Part shown: one piece after another, positions 39,001 through 50,400 of the stretch
How the letters are laid out: every line of letters begins with the position of its first letter
How positions within the stretch are numbered: the stretch's first letter is position 1
NCBI GenBank assembly: GCA_949825025.1
Contig: OX463781.1
Location: forward strand, 41,615,150 to 41,679,149
DNA from: Siphlonurus alternatus
Lineage: Eukaryota > Arthropoda > Insecta > Ephemeroptera > Siphlonuridae
DNA: 64,000 bases
Direction of reading: 5' to 3'
The notes under the pieces: generated by a model
What the model was told of the DNA's origin: nothing
The model's database searches: none
What the model saw: only the letters and a program-made list of their open reading frames with translations
Position numbers and translations under genes: made by a program

Positions 39001-40949
39001 GGGGGGATGGCTAGGTGACCTACTGGTAGGTCTAAATTTTCATCAGTGCAGTCTTGATTGTATACACTCTTTGTATTTGTTGATCTCTTCTGTACTCGAA
39101 TCAGGCCTACCGGTAGTCCGTAAGAGATTTCTTAATGAATCTGAAATTAAAATTTAATTACTATGATTGTAGTTCTGTTCTAACCTTTATCATAAAATTA
39201 ATAAATTAATTTAACAGTAACTGCATGAGTCTTAAAAATGTTCAGGCATGAAATGAGACAAATATAGTTTTAATGTCAAACAATAGTACAGTACCGGTAA
39301 TTACAGGTAATGGCATAGACAATCCCCCCCCCCCCCATAGAGAAATACATGGGCAATGGGTGGGTTCACTTTCCCCTACTCACTTCTCATGGGAGAAACA
39401 TTCTGAAAGATGGAAGACTTTTTTTGGAACTTTTTTCTGGCTCCGCCACGGAGTACCGGACCAGAATAAAGTGCTAAAAATCATTGTGGTGGACTTAAAA
39501 GAGAAAAAAGTAGTTCAAAATTAATTGAAATGTATGATGCAATGATATATAGTATGATTTGTGCACTAAATTTTGTATCAGATTCTTTTTAAAGCTTCAT
39601 TCAAGTTAATAGTGATGTTCTCTAAAGCCCTTCAAAGTTACCCCGCCGAGCCCTTCAATGTTACCCCATTGAAAGTAAAAATTCATAAAAAAAAAAGTTA
39701 CAGGAAAAATTTCAAATCCTTTGGTACATGTGTTAAGAAGGGTTGAAATATAACACTGAATAGCATTACAAGCTCTAACTTGTATTTGCTTACCTTGTGG
39801 ATGGCTTATTTCCAGACTTCTTATTTTGGTCACATTTTTCATTCTTCAGTAAAAAAAAATAATTATCTCCAATTTATCAACTGCAACCCTTAAATCTATT
39901 TTTCTCTATTAGCTAATAACATGTTCCTACCATATAGTGAGAAAAAACTTCAGTGTACACATTAGATTGGTCTATAAAAGATCACAAATCTTTATTTTCC
40001 TCATTTTCAAAGTTACCCCGGGCTTTCAAAGTTACCCCGGTTGACTGTATTATACAATCAGAGACCCTACAGAGACCTCCCCGTGTCTTATGGCCAGAAA
40101 TTTGACCAGCTTGGCCCAACGACTATATACTGGAGGACGGCCTAGAACGTCGAATTGAGAAACCTCGATACTCCGGTAGAGTTCGGAAACTCTAACTATA
40201 ACGCGCGCTCGGCCGGCTCGGCTCAGCAACTAGCCAATCAAATGCGCTAGAAAAGTCAAGGTCGTGACGTCACTGGGTTGAGGAAATGTCAGCGCGTTAA
40301 AGTTAGGCCGTCCTCCCAGTATGTATTATAGTTCTTGAGCTTGATGGAGCTTCACTGTAACTGAGAGTGGAGGCGCCACTGAATCGCAGCGGCACGGCCC
40401 AGTTCTCGCTGGCTGCACGGGCAATTTCAGCCAGCAAGAACCGGGCCGTGCTGAACATTTTTAAATAATCAGCGCCGCTACATACTCTCAGAAACAGCGA
40501 AACTCTCATCAAATGCCATCACTGGCCATATGACATGGAGGCGTGATGGATGTCTCTGTAGGGTCTGTGATACAATATATACATATTATTTATGTATGAT
40601 ATATGCATAGTATGCATACATATACAGTACGATACAATCATGGACATCATGGTGATAATTTTAATTGTTAATTTTATACAGTACGTAGTGTGAAAATAAA
40701 ACGCCATTTATATAGTGTGCATACGATACCATTGAATTGATTGATGTATGCATACGATACCATACTATATACTATACAGTATGAGAATATAAGCAACACA
40801 AGGGCAAAGAAATAATAGAAATATATTGTATTTCCATTTTTTGAAAGGGCAAAAAGGAAATGCCGGAGCCATTCTTACAGAATAGTAAGAAAGTAAGAAT
40901 ACACTTACCTTTTACATAATTTTCCTCCGTGTTTCAATATTGACAACAT
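31109..40949 (-). CDS. MCCC1: 3-methylcrotonyl-CoA carboxylase subunit alpha, 12 exons
   Basis: Biotin-carrying subunit of the mitochondrial enzyme that carboxylates 3-methylcrotonyl-CoA in leucine breakdown. Exons (high to low): 40949-40909, 37555-37372, 37276-37059, 36986-36839, 36773-36540, 36347-36135, 35674-35503, 35156-35035, 34980-34831, 34302-33970, 33519-33334, 31228-31109. All junctions are GT-AG and phases agree, giving 706 residues (human about 725). The biotin carboxylase N-domain starts near residue 30 ([14 protein letters not shown]). ATP-grasp has the glycine loop RGGGGKGM at about 192-199 and [14 protein letters not shown] at about 320-333, with the expected catalytic Arg near 324. 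The C-terminal biotinyl domain has IAMKME with the acceptor Lys near 665. The first 28 residues carry only basic charges ([14 protein letters not shown]), which suits a mitochondrial presequence. The start is the only in-frame ATG before a good donor. Introns 1, 9 and 11 hold inserted fold-back elements. Family identity is certain; the exact splice sites are inferred by eye. Confidence 0.95.
31325..31613. mobile_element. Fold-back family A, copy 2, MCCC1 intron 11 or 3' region
   Basis: Shares the ends TTTATTACAGAAATAGATAG and CTTTGCACCC with family A. The centre differs from copy 1 and matches copy 3 (GACGCCTCT-like motif, GGAGCGTGGGTTCAAAC). It is about 100 bases upstream of the last MCCC1 exon in transcript sense, within intron 11. 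Confidence 0.7.
31636..32741. repeat. 1.1-kb fold-back with about 500-base arms, MCCC1 intron 11
   Basis: Left arm 31636-32136 and right arm 32245-32741 are inverted copies that agree over nearly their whole length, with scattered single-base differences and a loop of about 110 bases. The loop region 32158-32215 is a direct repeat of arm positions about 31707-31762 (CTGACC...GAGGTTTGG...TTATTTTTTCAAATTT). The MCCC1 primary transcript would fold here into a very long hairpin. No coding capacity is seen. Confidence 0.85.
32905..33300. mobile_element. Fold-back family C, copy 1, MCCC1 intron 11
   Basis: Inverted ends AACACGGATCAGCT and AGCTGATCTGTGTT, with an inner pair GTAAACCTTAGCAGAC and GTCTGCTAAGGTTTAC. 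The right end is only about 33 bases from the exon 11 donor at 33333. Copy 2 is at 51979-52389. Confidence 0.7.
34435..34770. mobile_element. Fold-back family B, copy 1, MCCC1 intron 9
   Basis: Inverted ends AAGGGTAAGGTAACAAGTCC and the mirrored GTTACCTTACCTTTA. An inner pair is built on GCTAAAATATCAGGTATAC and AAACTAGATC. Copies 2 and 3 are at 54808-55181 and 55528-55770. Confidence 0.7.
35997..36048. repeat. (AAAT)n microsatellite, MCCC1 intron 6
   Basis: Thirteen AAAT-type units. This is a common 3' tail of LINE-type insertions, but no LINE body is seen next to it. Confidence 0.9.
37644..40047. mobile_element. 2.4-kb Tc1/mariner-type element without transposase, MCCC1 intron 1
   Basis: Perfect terminal inverted repeats start CAGTCAACCGGGGTAAC at the left and end with the exact reverse complement at the right. 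TA on each side is the target duplication of the Tc1/mariner superfamily. The TIR core (GGGGTAACATTGAAGGG) recurs internally as head-to-head pairs at 37819-37859 and 39626-39672 and again next to the right end. The interior has G-runs (38598-38612, 38985-39007) but no frame resembling a transposase, so it would depend on an enzyme made elsewhere. It lies in the 3.35-kb intron 1 of MCCC1. Confidence 0.75.
40058..40570. mobile_element. GC-rich fold-back element with a nested element, MCCC1 intron 1
   Basis: The left end (CAGAGACCCTACAGAGAC...TATGGCCAG) is mirrored at the right (CTGGCCATATGACATGG...GTCTCTGTAGGGTCTG). Inside lies a second inverted pair: 40117-40150 (ACTATATACTGGAGGACGG) against 40305-40335 (CCGTCCTCCCAGTATG). 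A third pair, around 40392-40460, pairs GCACGGCCCAGTTCTCGCTG with CAGCAAGAACCGGGCCGTGC. It begins 10 bases after the previous element, so two transposons are stacked within 1 kb of the promoter. It contains TGACGTCA at 40265. Confidence 0.65.
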
Positions 40950-41427
40950 TGTTTATATATAAAAGTTTTTTTCTTCTACACAGAAATTTGAAGCAAGAAG
41001 AATATTCTTGGAAGGAACAAGTGTAATAGAATAAAAATAGAACTTTCCTATTAATTTTATAGGAAACAAAATTATGAGAATTTTGAAGTTGCGCTTTTTG
41101 TTTCGCAATTTACGCGCCAATTTAGAAATTACGTCATTCCTGCATTAGGATTGGTCAATTCATACGTTTGAATTTTTTTTTTACACAGTGATTGGTTGTT
41201 TTAATATCCACGTGACCTATATTGACCAATGACAGAGCAAATTCCTGAATATTTACGATATTTAGCTGAGAAGCAACAGAACAACTGTGATGAGATTAAG
41301 GTATTTGTTTTGCGTTTTTTTGCTAGTTTTGTGGTTTTTACAGGGTTTATTTGTCGCATGTGATGATGTTAACAACCTCTTGGTCCCTGATTGATACATA
41401 GAAATCACCGGAGACGTGCATGAAAGG
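40950..41427. promoter_or_regulatory. Bidirectional MCCC1-ECT2 promoter with CCAAT boxes
   Basis: The 478 bases between the two start codons contain three CCAAT boxes: ATTGG at 41150 and 41191 and CCAAT at 41226, spaced about 35-41 bases. There is also an E-box CACGTG at 41209, a CRE-like TTACGTCA at 41129 and an E2F-like GCGCCAA at 41114. Spaced CCAAT boxes bound by NF-Y are typical of G2/M genes, which suits ECT2. A likely ECT2 5' UTR donor is AAG|GTATTT at 41300 with its acceptor at 41397, so ECT2 transcription probably starts between about 41230 and 41300. MCCC1 transcription should start just above 40949. Confidence 0.7.
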
Positions 41428-44400
41428 ATGGACGAGGAAAGCAAGCCCACACCCAGCGACACTGAGCAGGAGATCGTTGACAAGGTGGAGAATCCACCAT
41501 CGAAAGAAGGTAGGGCCACATTTAGTAGCCTATTTTCACTTATTCATATATTGCATGTACTGATGCTTAATATATTTTTCAGGTTCTAATGCCTTAAAAA
41601 TATGCATAATCAGAGATTCAAATCTGCGAGATGATCCCATCCATGAAGCTGCCAAGGTTAGTAGAGGACCCATGACCTGTGGGTCTAGCCTTTGGCTTAG
41701 ATTATAAACTTTACCCCAGATTTCAGAGACGTTAACTTTGGCATATCAGGCTTCAACCCAGGTTATCAGTGTTATAGCTAACACTTAAAACTTTTGACCA
41801 GATCACTGCAATCGTCAAATTTTAGTATGACGATCATGCGTCATGCTTGACTTGTTGCTAACCGACTATTTTTGTATGCATCATAGAATGATGGATTATT
41901 ATTATAAGGTTTTTCTTTTTTTAAGAAATTCATACAGTGAATTAAAGAATGTACTGTCAATTCGCAACATACTTGCATGCAAGTCCAAAAACTGCAGGGT
42001 GCATATTGGACTTCACTAGAGGTCTATTCGGGTCGGATTTTCGAGGCCCGACCTGTTCAGATAGCTGCGCCCGGTCGTGACCTATCCGTGTTCCAACGTT
42101 CCAACCTCGGCTCGCTCGATGTGTGCCTTTTTATTTTAGTGCTTTACAACCCAAAATAAAACTAACAACAATGTCGTTTTTTAAGCTTTTTTTTTTTTTT
42201 TTTGCATACTTTTTTCCCCCTTCTTCCTCTTTCCTTGGTAAATAAAAAAACAAATAAAACCTAACCATTGAAAATTTGAGAAATGGCTAGGTTACAGAAC
42301 GCTAATGCTCTGCCCGAGCCCGTGAAGACCTCTACTCTACACCCTTCTTAGCTGCCCGAATATGTAAAAAAAGTATTCACTTTGGTACCTCTTTAATGAT
42401 GAATGGTTCATAGTATAAGACAAATGCATAACTTGAGGTGGGTCCACCTCTATTCACCTACTTCTTAGTCACCTTCCTCCTAATTTTTATCTGGCTGTAT
42501 TACTGTTTCCTCTTGTTCTGTATTTTATTCTAACTATGATATAGAGAGAATTTCTATTTATTTTGGAGTTATTGTACTTACACAATTTAAATGTAAATGC
42601 TTTCAGCAACATTCTAAGGTTACCGGTACTGAAGTGATAAAAATAAAAAACTTAATGCATTATGGATAGTTACGTTTTTACATACAAATTTAAACAAAAG
42701 CTGTTGATATTATTAATCTCTTCCCCCCTGATACTATAAATTTTCACATGTGCTAATTATTTACGCTTGTTTTTATCAAGAAAGATATTGGAGTTTGACT
42801 CTTGATGTCCCAATGACGTCACAGAGTTAATCTTTGTATGCTGGTTAGAAGACGTTATAGTGACATTACAAAGTCACATTCATTCTTGATAAAAATAGAA
42901 TAAATAATTGACTCATGCAAGTGAAACTTGATAGTACCAGGTAAAAGAAAATAATTATATCAACGGCTTTTGTCTTAAGTTGTACATGTCGTTTAAGGTA
43001 AAACTGCAATCAACCCCATCAGTTGCTCTTAGACCTAAAATACGAGCTTTTTCTAGAAGTCGCAAAACCAGTAATGCCCTCTCTGATGGGCCGTGACGTC
43101 ACTTAGCAAACCCCCTCCACTTTCTATACCCTGGCTCTGCCAGTACCCTGGCTCTGCCAGTACCCTGGCTCTGCCAGTACCCTGGCTCTGCCAGAAGAGC
43201 CAGGGTTAAAAGTTGCGACTTTGGAGTTGCGACTTGTGCTTAGGAGCAAAACGAAAAGATTTTCAGCTTTAGATCAATTTAGAGATATGTACTTACTTAT
43301 TTACTAAATTCTCAAACATTGTTACAGTAAATATATTTAAAGGGACAAGCAAATAATTATTTTAATTGTGATATATTTTTTGTTCTAGCAATACTGTCCC
43401 AGTGTCAAGTTTTCAGCAGATGGATTGGAATTAAAGGATCCTGAAATTGTATTCATTATAGAGGATTTTGAAAGTGAAGTTTTTGAAAATTTGAACCAGA
43501 AAAAATGCAGGTACCGTAATTTTTTACTAGCAGGTGGTAAAACATCTATATTTTCAATGGTGTACAGTGGTACTATCAATTCTACTTTTGTTATAGAATA
43601 TTGGGACCTACAGCATTGCTGCAGCTTGCTGCCAACAAAGAACCTTTGCCACGCAGAAGGTTTCATCCCAACTATTGTCTACACATGAAAGATGTTGTTG
43701 TATGCTTCACTGGTCTTCGTGTGAAGAAAGAACTGGTACATGATAAAACATCAGGGCAACTTCAAAAAAATGGAAAAAATTTTATTGCTGAAATGGATAG
43801 AGGATGCAAATTTATGCTACTCTGATTTTTGTGTGTTTTTTTTAGATTTTGTAGAGTCCGAGAATTATTATTAAAAAAATTATTGAAAGTACACAGAAAG
43901 TGACGCCTCTAGACGCCTCTCTTAATAAAAGGATAGGACCTAAAAGGAGCGTGGGTTCAAACCTGATCTTGACAAAGTTTTTAGCAATACTCTAAAAATT
44001 TTAAAAAAATCAGAGTGGTACCACTTTTGCACCCTCTATCCATTTTTGCAATATCAAAATTTGAGATTGATACTCTATTGTTAAAATTAAAAAATATTTA
44101 TACAGTATATTGTATTTCCTGAAGTATATTTTGAAATGTCTTGTTTTTTTTTCACTACAATATCTTGACCTTTCTCTCAACTATTTCAGATGCAGATAAT
44201 CAAGGAGATCCACTGCATGGGGGGCAGCATTCGTCGTGAAATGTGTGGCAGTGTGACTCACCTGGTTGCCAGCTGCTGCTCAGGTGTCAAGTACCGCTAC
44301 GCCAACACCTTTCGTGTGCCGGTGGTGGGGGTGGAGTGGGTGCATGCTGCGTGGCAGCAGCGAGGCGACCCTTCTGCACTGTCAGCAGCACACCCAGAAC

Positions 44401-47400
44401 TTGTAAGTGGTCCTGCAACAGTAAATGCAATTAATTTTTACAGAGTTCAGAGTAATAAGTTCCCTTTTCCAGTAATTGAAAACCAAATTTTACAGTGATC
44501 TTAATAGAACATAAAATTTATGTATTATTTTTTATTACCTGCAGTGTTGTGTATTTTTATAGATTTAATTTTCTCATTTTAATTTGGCGTTTTGTTTAAA
44601 AGTTTCACTTTTTTGTTCATAGACATAGTCAAGCTGTATAATTTATATTTATTCGACCTTAACGTTCAGAAAAATTGTTTTCTAATTGTCCCAACCACTG
44701 TTTCAGGTATCCAAGTACAAGCTAAAGCCGTTTTTTGGTGCTCGCATCTACTTGCATGGCTTCCCTGAGGAGGAGAAGCTGCACATGCAGACGGTGCTCT
44801 GTGAAAACGGGGGAACCCCTGTGACCACAGAAGACTCTACTTGCACTCATGTGGTGAGTTAATGTTAAACTGCAAATTACTTGTAGTCAAGGAAACTGTT
44901 GTAAAGAGGATGTGTTTTTATGCCATTAACTTACGTAGTGCATTTAATTTAATTTTTGATTTCAGACTAATATTTGCTTAGTCATTTCAAATGTTTAATG
45001 ATATATGTTTTGTAAATTTTGTATTCTTTAGATTAACTGGTTGGTATTTTGGGGCAATTGGCACATATTGGTCATGTATGCCCCCATTCTATGCATTTTT
45101 TTCTGAAGTTATTCAAATCCAGCAATAATTAATATCATCTGCCAACTGTTATCATATAACATGAGGGAAATATTATGAGTAAAGAAAATAAAATGAGCAT
45201 TTACCATGGGAGATATTTTTAAGGTATCTTCTGGTGGTGATATCAGGTGCATTAAGGTACTGCAGTATTTTAATGTGTGTGTTTTGTGACAGGTGGTTGA
45301 CGCTCTCAGCTCCGAAGGTTCGGGACCAGACACAAGCCTGCTCTCTCCTCACTGCTGGGTGGTGCGTGCCGAGTGGTTCTGGCTCTCTGTGCAAAAAGAA
45401 AGTTGTGCTGACGAAGCAGAGCATGTGCTAGAACAGGTGAGAATCTTATCAATGTACTAAAAGTTTTGGTCAAGTCAATAGCAGTACTAAACTAAAAATT
45501 TAAAGAACTTCTTCTTTTCTTATGCCCTTCTTCTTTTTTTCTTATGCCCATGTTATGGCTTTTAAGCCATTCTACTTCTAGTAAGCCAATAGAGATAGGA
45601 TTCTTTCTCTTCTCACTTCATGTTGCCAGGCAACGAGTACTGTATTCCTGTATGGCTTTTAAAAGTTGCCAGATAAATATGGCTTGTTTATGACAAGCTA
45701 GAAATTAACTTCATGAGTTTTTGAACTAACTGTGTGATTGCCAGACTGTATCTCAGGACCAGCAGACCCCTCTCACCTCCACACCGCTGGCTCATCCATG
45801 CAGTAGCTCAGCAAGGGCAAGAAAGAGAAAGAGGTTGCGCTTCCAGGCAAGGTAAGCTTTCCACACAACATCACGAAATTTCAATATAAGGAATATATTT
45901 TATAGCAGTACCATCCATCTCAACTGAAATTATGACCTGTTGTATAAAAACTATCTATAAATTTCAAATAATTACAATTCACACTTTTTTCTTTTCTTTT
46001 AATCATGAAGTTGGCACGCTATTGTTTTTTTATATTATGTGACAGAACTTGATTAATTTTTGTTGAATTAGCTACCTGTTAGCAACAGCAGTACTTCATT
46101 TTAGTTGCAGTGGATTGTAGTGCTTCTCAAAGGGACATTCCAGTTCACTATTATTAAAATACATACTCCCTACAGGGACAGTGGTTGCAGCGTGACAAGC
46201 GATCAGGTAGAACCATTCTCACCTGCCGGAACCAAACGCCGCTCCTCTTCACTCGTGGTTGACACTCCAGGGGGAGGGTTGGCCCGTCTCAGCCTTAGTG
46301 GCTCATTCCTGGACAGTACGACCAGTCCCGAGCCAGGGACGTCGGTGCCAGATCACGCCACCCCTAATATCACCTCCCCTTCACCACTGGTAGCTCCTCC
46401 AACCCCAAGACAGATGGTCTTCCTGGAGCTGCTGCAGACAGAGACAAACTACGTTGACATCCTGCACACTATCATGACCGTGAGTGTTCTCCAAGTGTAA
46501 TCTTAGTATCATTGACATATACATGTGCATATGTTATTGTTATATTATTGTATTGATTTATTAAATTTTTCTTTATTTGTATTTGATACCATTTGGTAAA
46601 GCTTCTAAGTAATGTAAAACGTCATTATAGAATTTATATAAACAGTAATTATAAAATTTTTAAAATGAGCCACAATATTTTCACCCACCGACTTTTGTGA
46701 TCTAATAGGTAAAGGCTGGTTATTTCTTTCCTTTTCTTTAAATAATAATAATATTGTCCGGTTGTATTGGTTTGTGTAGAAACAGTCAATACAGTACTTA
46801 GGTTTGATGTTTGCAATTTTAGTATACAATTTTACAATGATAATGAGCTTTTCATAATAAAAATTAGAAATTACCGGTACTGTATACTTAAAAAGTTAAT
46901 TATGCTGTCGTAAATGTTGATAAGGCAGTTAATGGAAGTATTGAGGTGACAGGAGGCATTTGTTGATGCTGGTTTCTGTGTACAGCTGTTCAAGGAGCCT
47001 CTAGAGAGCAAGGAAGGAGAGAGTGCAGCACTGCTAAACCCCACGGAACTGCGCATCATTTTCGGCAACCTTCCTCCAATCTACGAGGTGCACCGTGATA
47101 TGCTGGCAGAGCTCCAGCGAGCGGCAGCTTCCTGGCGAGATGACACCACCAAAGTGGGCGCCATCCTTCTGAATTACGTAAGCTGCTGGGCAAATCTCCT
47201 CCATGGAATTAATAAGAGAACATTTTATGGCAATCAATTGGATTCTGTAACACCCTTTTTTTGACCTAATTTATTGGTTGAAAGTCCTGCCTAAATTTTT
47301 GCCCACTTTTTGGTGCTAGTATTATTGATATTTAGGTAACTTATTGTTAAACACTGTAACTTCGTAATAAGGAGAATTATGGAGAATTAACATTGACAAA

Positions 47401-50400
47401 ACATCAATAATAAAATAACCCCGTAAGGAATATAGTGTTATGTTATGTGTATGTAAAATTAGAACTTGGACTGCAATAATTTAAACATATTTTCTTATAA
47501 TATGCAAATAAGTTTCAAATATTCAAATCTCTTAATGGTGAATCAGTGATCAACCTTATCCTAAACTGCAGGATAAGATAATGCGTGCTTCTGATTGGCT
47601 ATGACCTAATTTCTAACCAGTCAGAAACACACATTCTCTTATTCTATCCTGCAGTTTAATTTTAAAGGCCTTATGAACCTTTGCACAATATTAAGTACAC
47701 GGTTAGCTTTGCTTTAGTATGATTCGGCTGCATAAATTTTTTTGTTTCAGCAGCACAAATATCAGAGATAATAGCCGATGAAAAGGAACCTGTGACGTCA
47801 CTCACGCTCATTCAGTGGCGACAATATAGGGAAATCCCTGCAAAAGATAGGTTCACTCCCGCTGCAACCACGGCCACAATTTTACTTCTGGAATTTTGAA
47901 ACTTAACCAGGGTAGTCTTGATAGTATTTGTCAAATAGCCTGAAAGATTTTTTTTGGTGACATTCATACAAACCGAGTTATTGCGGTAGAAAGAGGAGCG
48001 AAAATGTTGTATAGGAAAACAGTGTTAAATTTTTAGCTTATCTTGCAACCGCAATAACTCAATCTGTACACACGCCACCAAAAAAATTCTTTCAGTCTAT
48101 TTGACAAATACTATCAAGACTGCCCTGGTAAAGTTTCAAAATTCCAGAAGTAAAATTGTGGCCGTGGTTGCAGCGGGAGTGAACCTATCTTTTGCAGGGA
48201 TTTCCCTATATTGTCGCCGCTGAATGAGCGTGAGTGACGTCACAGGTGCTTCTTCATCGGCTATTATCTCTGATATTTGTGCTACTGAAACAAAAAAAAA
48301 TATGCAGCCGAATCACATTGAAGCAAAGCTAACCGTGCACTTAATACTGTGAAAAGGTTCAGAAGGCCTTTAAGGTTAATGGCTGATTCACCCTTTATGC
48401 TTGTACTCTTATTTTTAAATACGTAACTTGCATCCAAATAACATTTAAAAATTACTGCAAAAACTGTTAGAGAATAATAAGAACCTATAGTTTTAGTCAG
48501 CAGAGGTATACAATAATTACTGTACTCTTATTAGTTCCATTAATTTTTATTTACTAACACTGAATATTAGGAACCTTAAGATTATATCTGTTTTTGTTCT
48601 TTTTAGAGAGAGGCTATGCTGAAGGCATATCCTCCGTTCATCAACTTCTTTGAGGACACTAAGAAAATGCTTGCATCGTGTGACGAGACCAAGCCTCGCT
48701 TCCACGCCTTCCTCAAGATACGTGTGTCTCGGCCAGAGTGTGGACGTCAGAGTCTGTCGGAGCTACTCATCAGACCTGTCCAGCGCCTGCCTAGTATCAG
48801 CCTGCTGCTCAACGGTCAGTAGTTACCACCTTGCAGATTCAGAGCTCAATTTATTTAACTGTTTGGTAACCTCCAACTGGTTGTACAGATCTAAAGAAGC
48901 AGACGCCACGGAGCAGTGCAGACAATGATCTCCTGGAGGAGGCACTGGCAGAAATCAAACGTGTCATGACCCTCATCAACGAGGACAAGAGAAAGACCGA
49001 GGGCCAGCTCGCCATGTTTGAAATCTTCAACGACATAGACAACTGTCCGGTGAGTCTCCAATGTCATGTGCTCACACACGAGATGTAACAGGATTTCAAG
49101 TGAGGGAAAAAAAGGCAGAAAAATCCGGACTTGTTTTATATTATCAGCCAGGCTCGGACTGGGAATCTAGGGGCCAGTCAGGGCCATATGGGCATTACAG
49201 GCAAAAGGGGCCAACTGGAAGGGGGTCTGAAGCCACTTTTTGTATACCCTCCTCTGTGTTAAAAAGTAGAGAGGCAAGTCAGGAATCCCTGACCCAGCCT
49301 TATGGCCAGTCTGAGTCTGTAAAATGCTACTGAAACAAATAACTGACTAGACTTTGTTTTCAGCCGGATCTGGTGTCATCACATCGAACGTTCGTTCAGC
49401 GCTGTGATGTGGTGGAGCTGAGCAACGAGCTGAGTGGCCGAGGTGACAACCTCGCCCTCTTCCTCTTCTCTGATGTGCTTGAGGTGAGACTGTTTGAACA
49501 TAATATTTATTTGGCACAAAAAATAAGAAAATTCTTGAGAATCACTCTCAGATTACCGTTTTGTGTGGGCATAATTGAATTGTAAGTCGTTTGGCTCATT
49601 GGAAGTTTTTCAGTAAATTAAAGCCTGAAATTTAAATTCAATCAAAACCTTCTGTAATAATTTAATAAAGTTTTATTGATTCATACATTAGATTGTTAGA
49701 TTTTAACAAACCAACAATAGACAATTCAAGTGAAGCTAGATGTTCTATTGCTAATACAGGATATTCTTACTGACTCTTTATGTTTGTAGTTTTATTTATG
49801 CAATCTCTTTTTATTTTTTTTAAATGCTTCCTGGGGTTTATTACATAACAGTAAGTACATTTTCATCATATTTCTGTACCAACCCACATAATAAGATGAC
49901 ATGATATTTACCTTCAATTAATCATTCTCAGGTGTGCAAACGGCGGTCAAAGGCATTTGGATCATTACGCAGTCCAAGTGTAACAAGTCTACACGCATCC
50001 AAGCTAGCCTCCTCAGCTAAATCATACAAGCATGTCAAGCTGTTGCCGCTGCCTACAATCAAGAGAGTCTTAGAGATAAAGGAAACAGAGGGTGAGTGTG
50101 ACAGCCTGTCTAAGTCACTTCTTTGATCGAGCTTGAATGAAACAAAGGCAATTTGGGAGCTGGAGATATTTTATAGCAGGAAACTCAATACAGTATTACT
50201 CAGTAAATAAAATAATTATCAGGAAAAAATCAATAATTAATAGCAATGGTTCGTTTTTCCTCATAAGAATGAAAACATAAATAATAATTTCTTTATTTAA
50301 AAAAAATACTTGTGCACATATATCTTCATGTTCCTTAAGTTAAATAATGAAATGTTCTGCCTGCAGATTGTCACAACGTGTTTGCCCTGCGGTGCCGTAG

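Noticed and set aside
40303..40512. 69-codon minus-strand frame as the MCCC1 N-terminal exon
   Set aside because: It has no donor that joins exon 2 in phase, lies inside a fold-back element, and the exon at 40949-40909 gives a perfect splice and a basic presequence.
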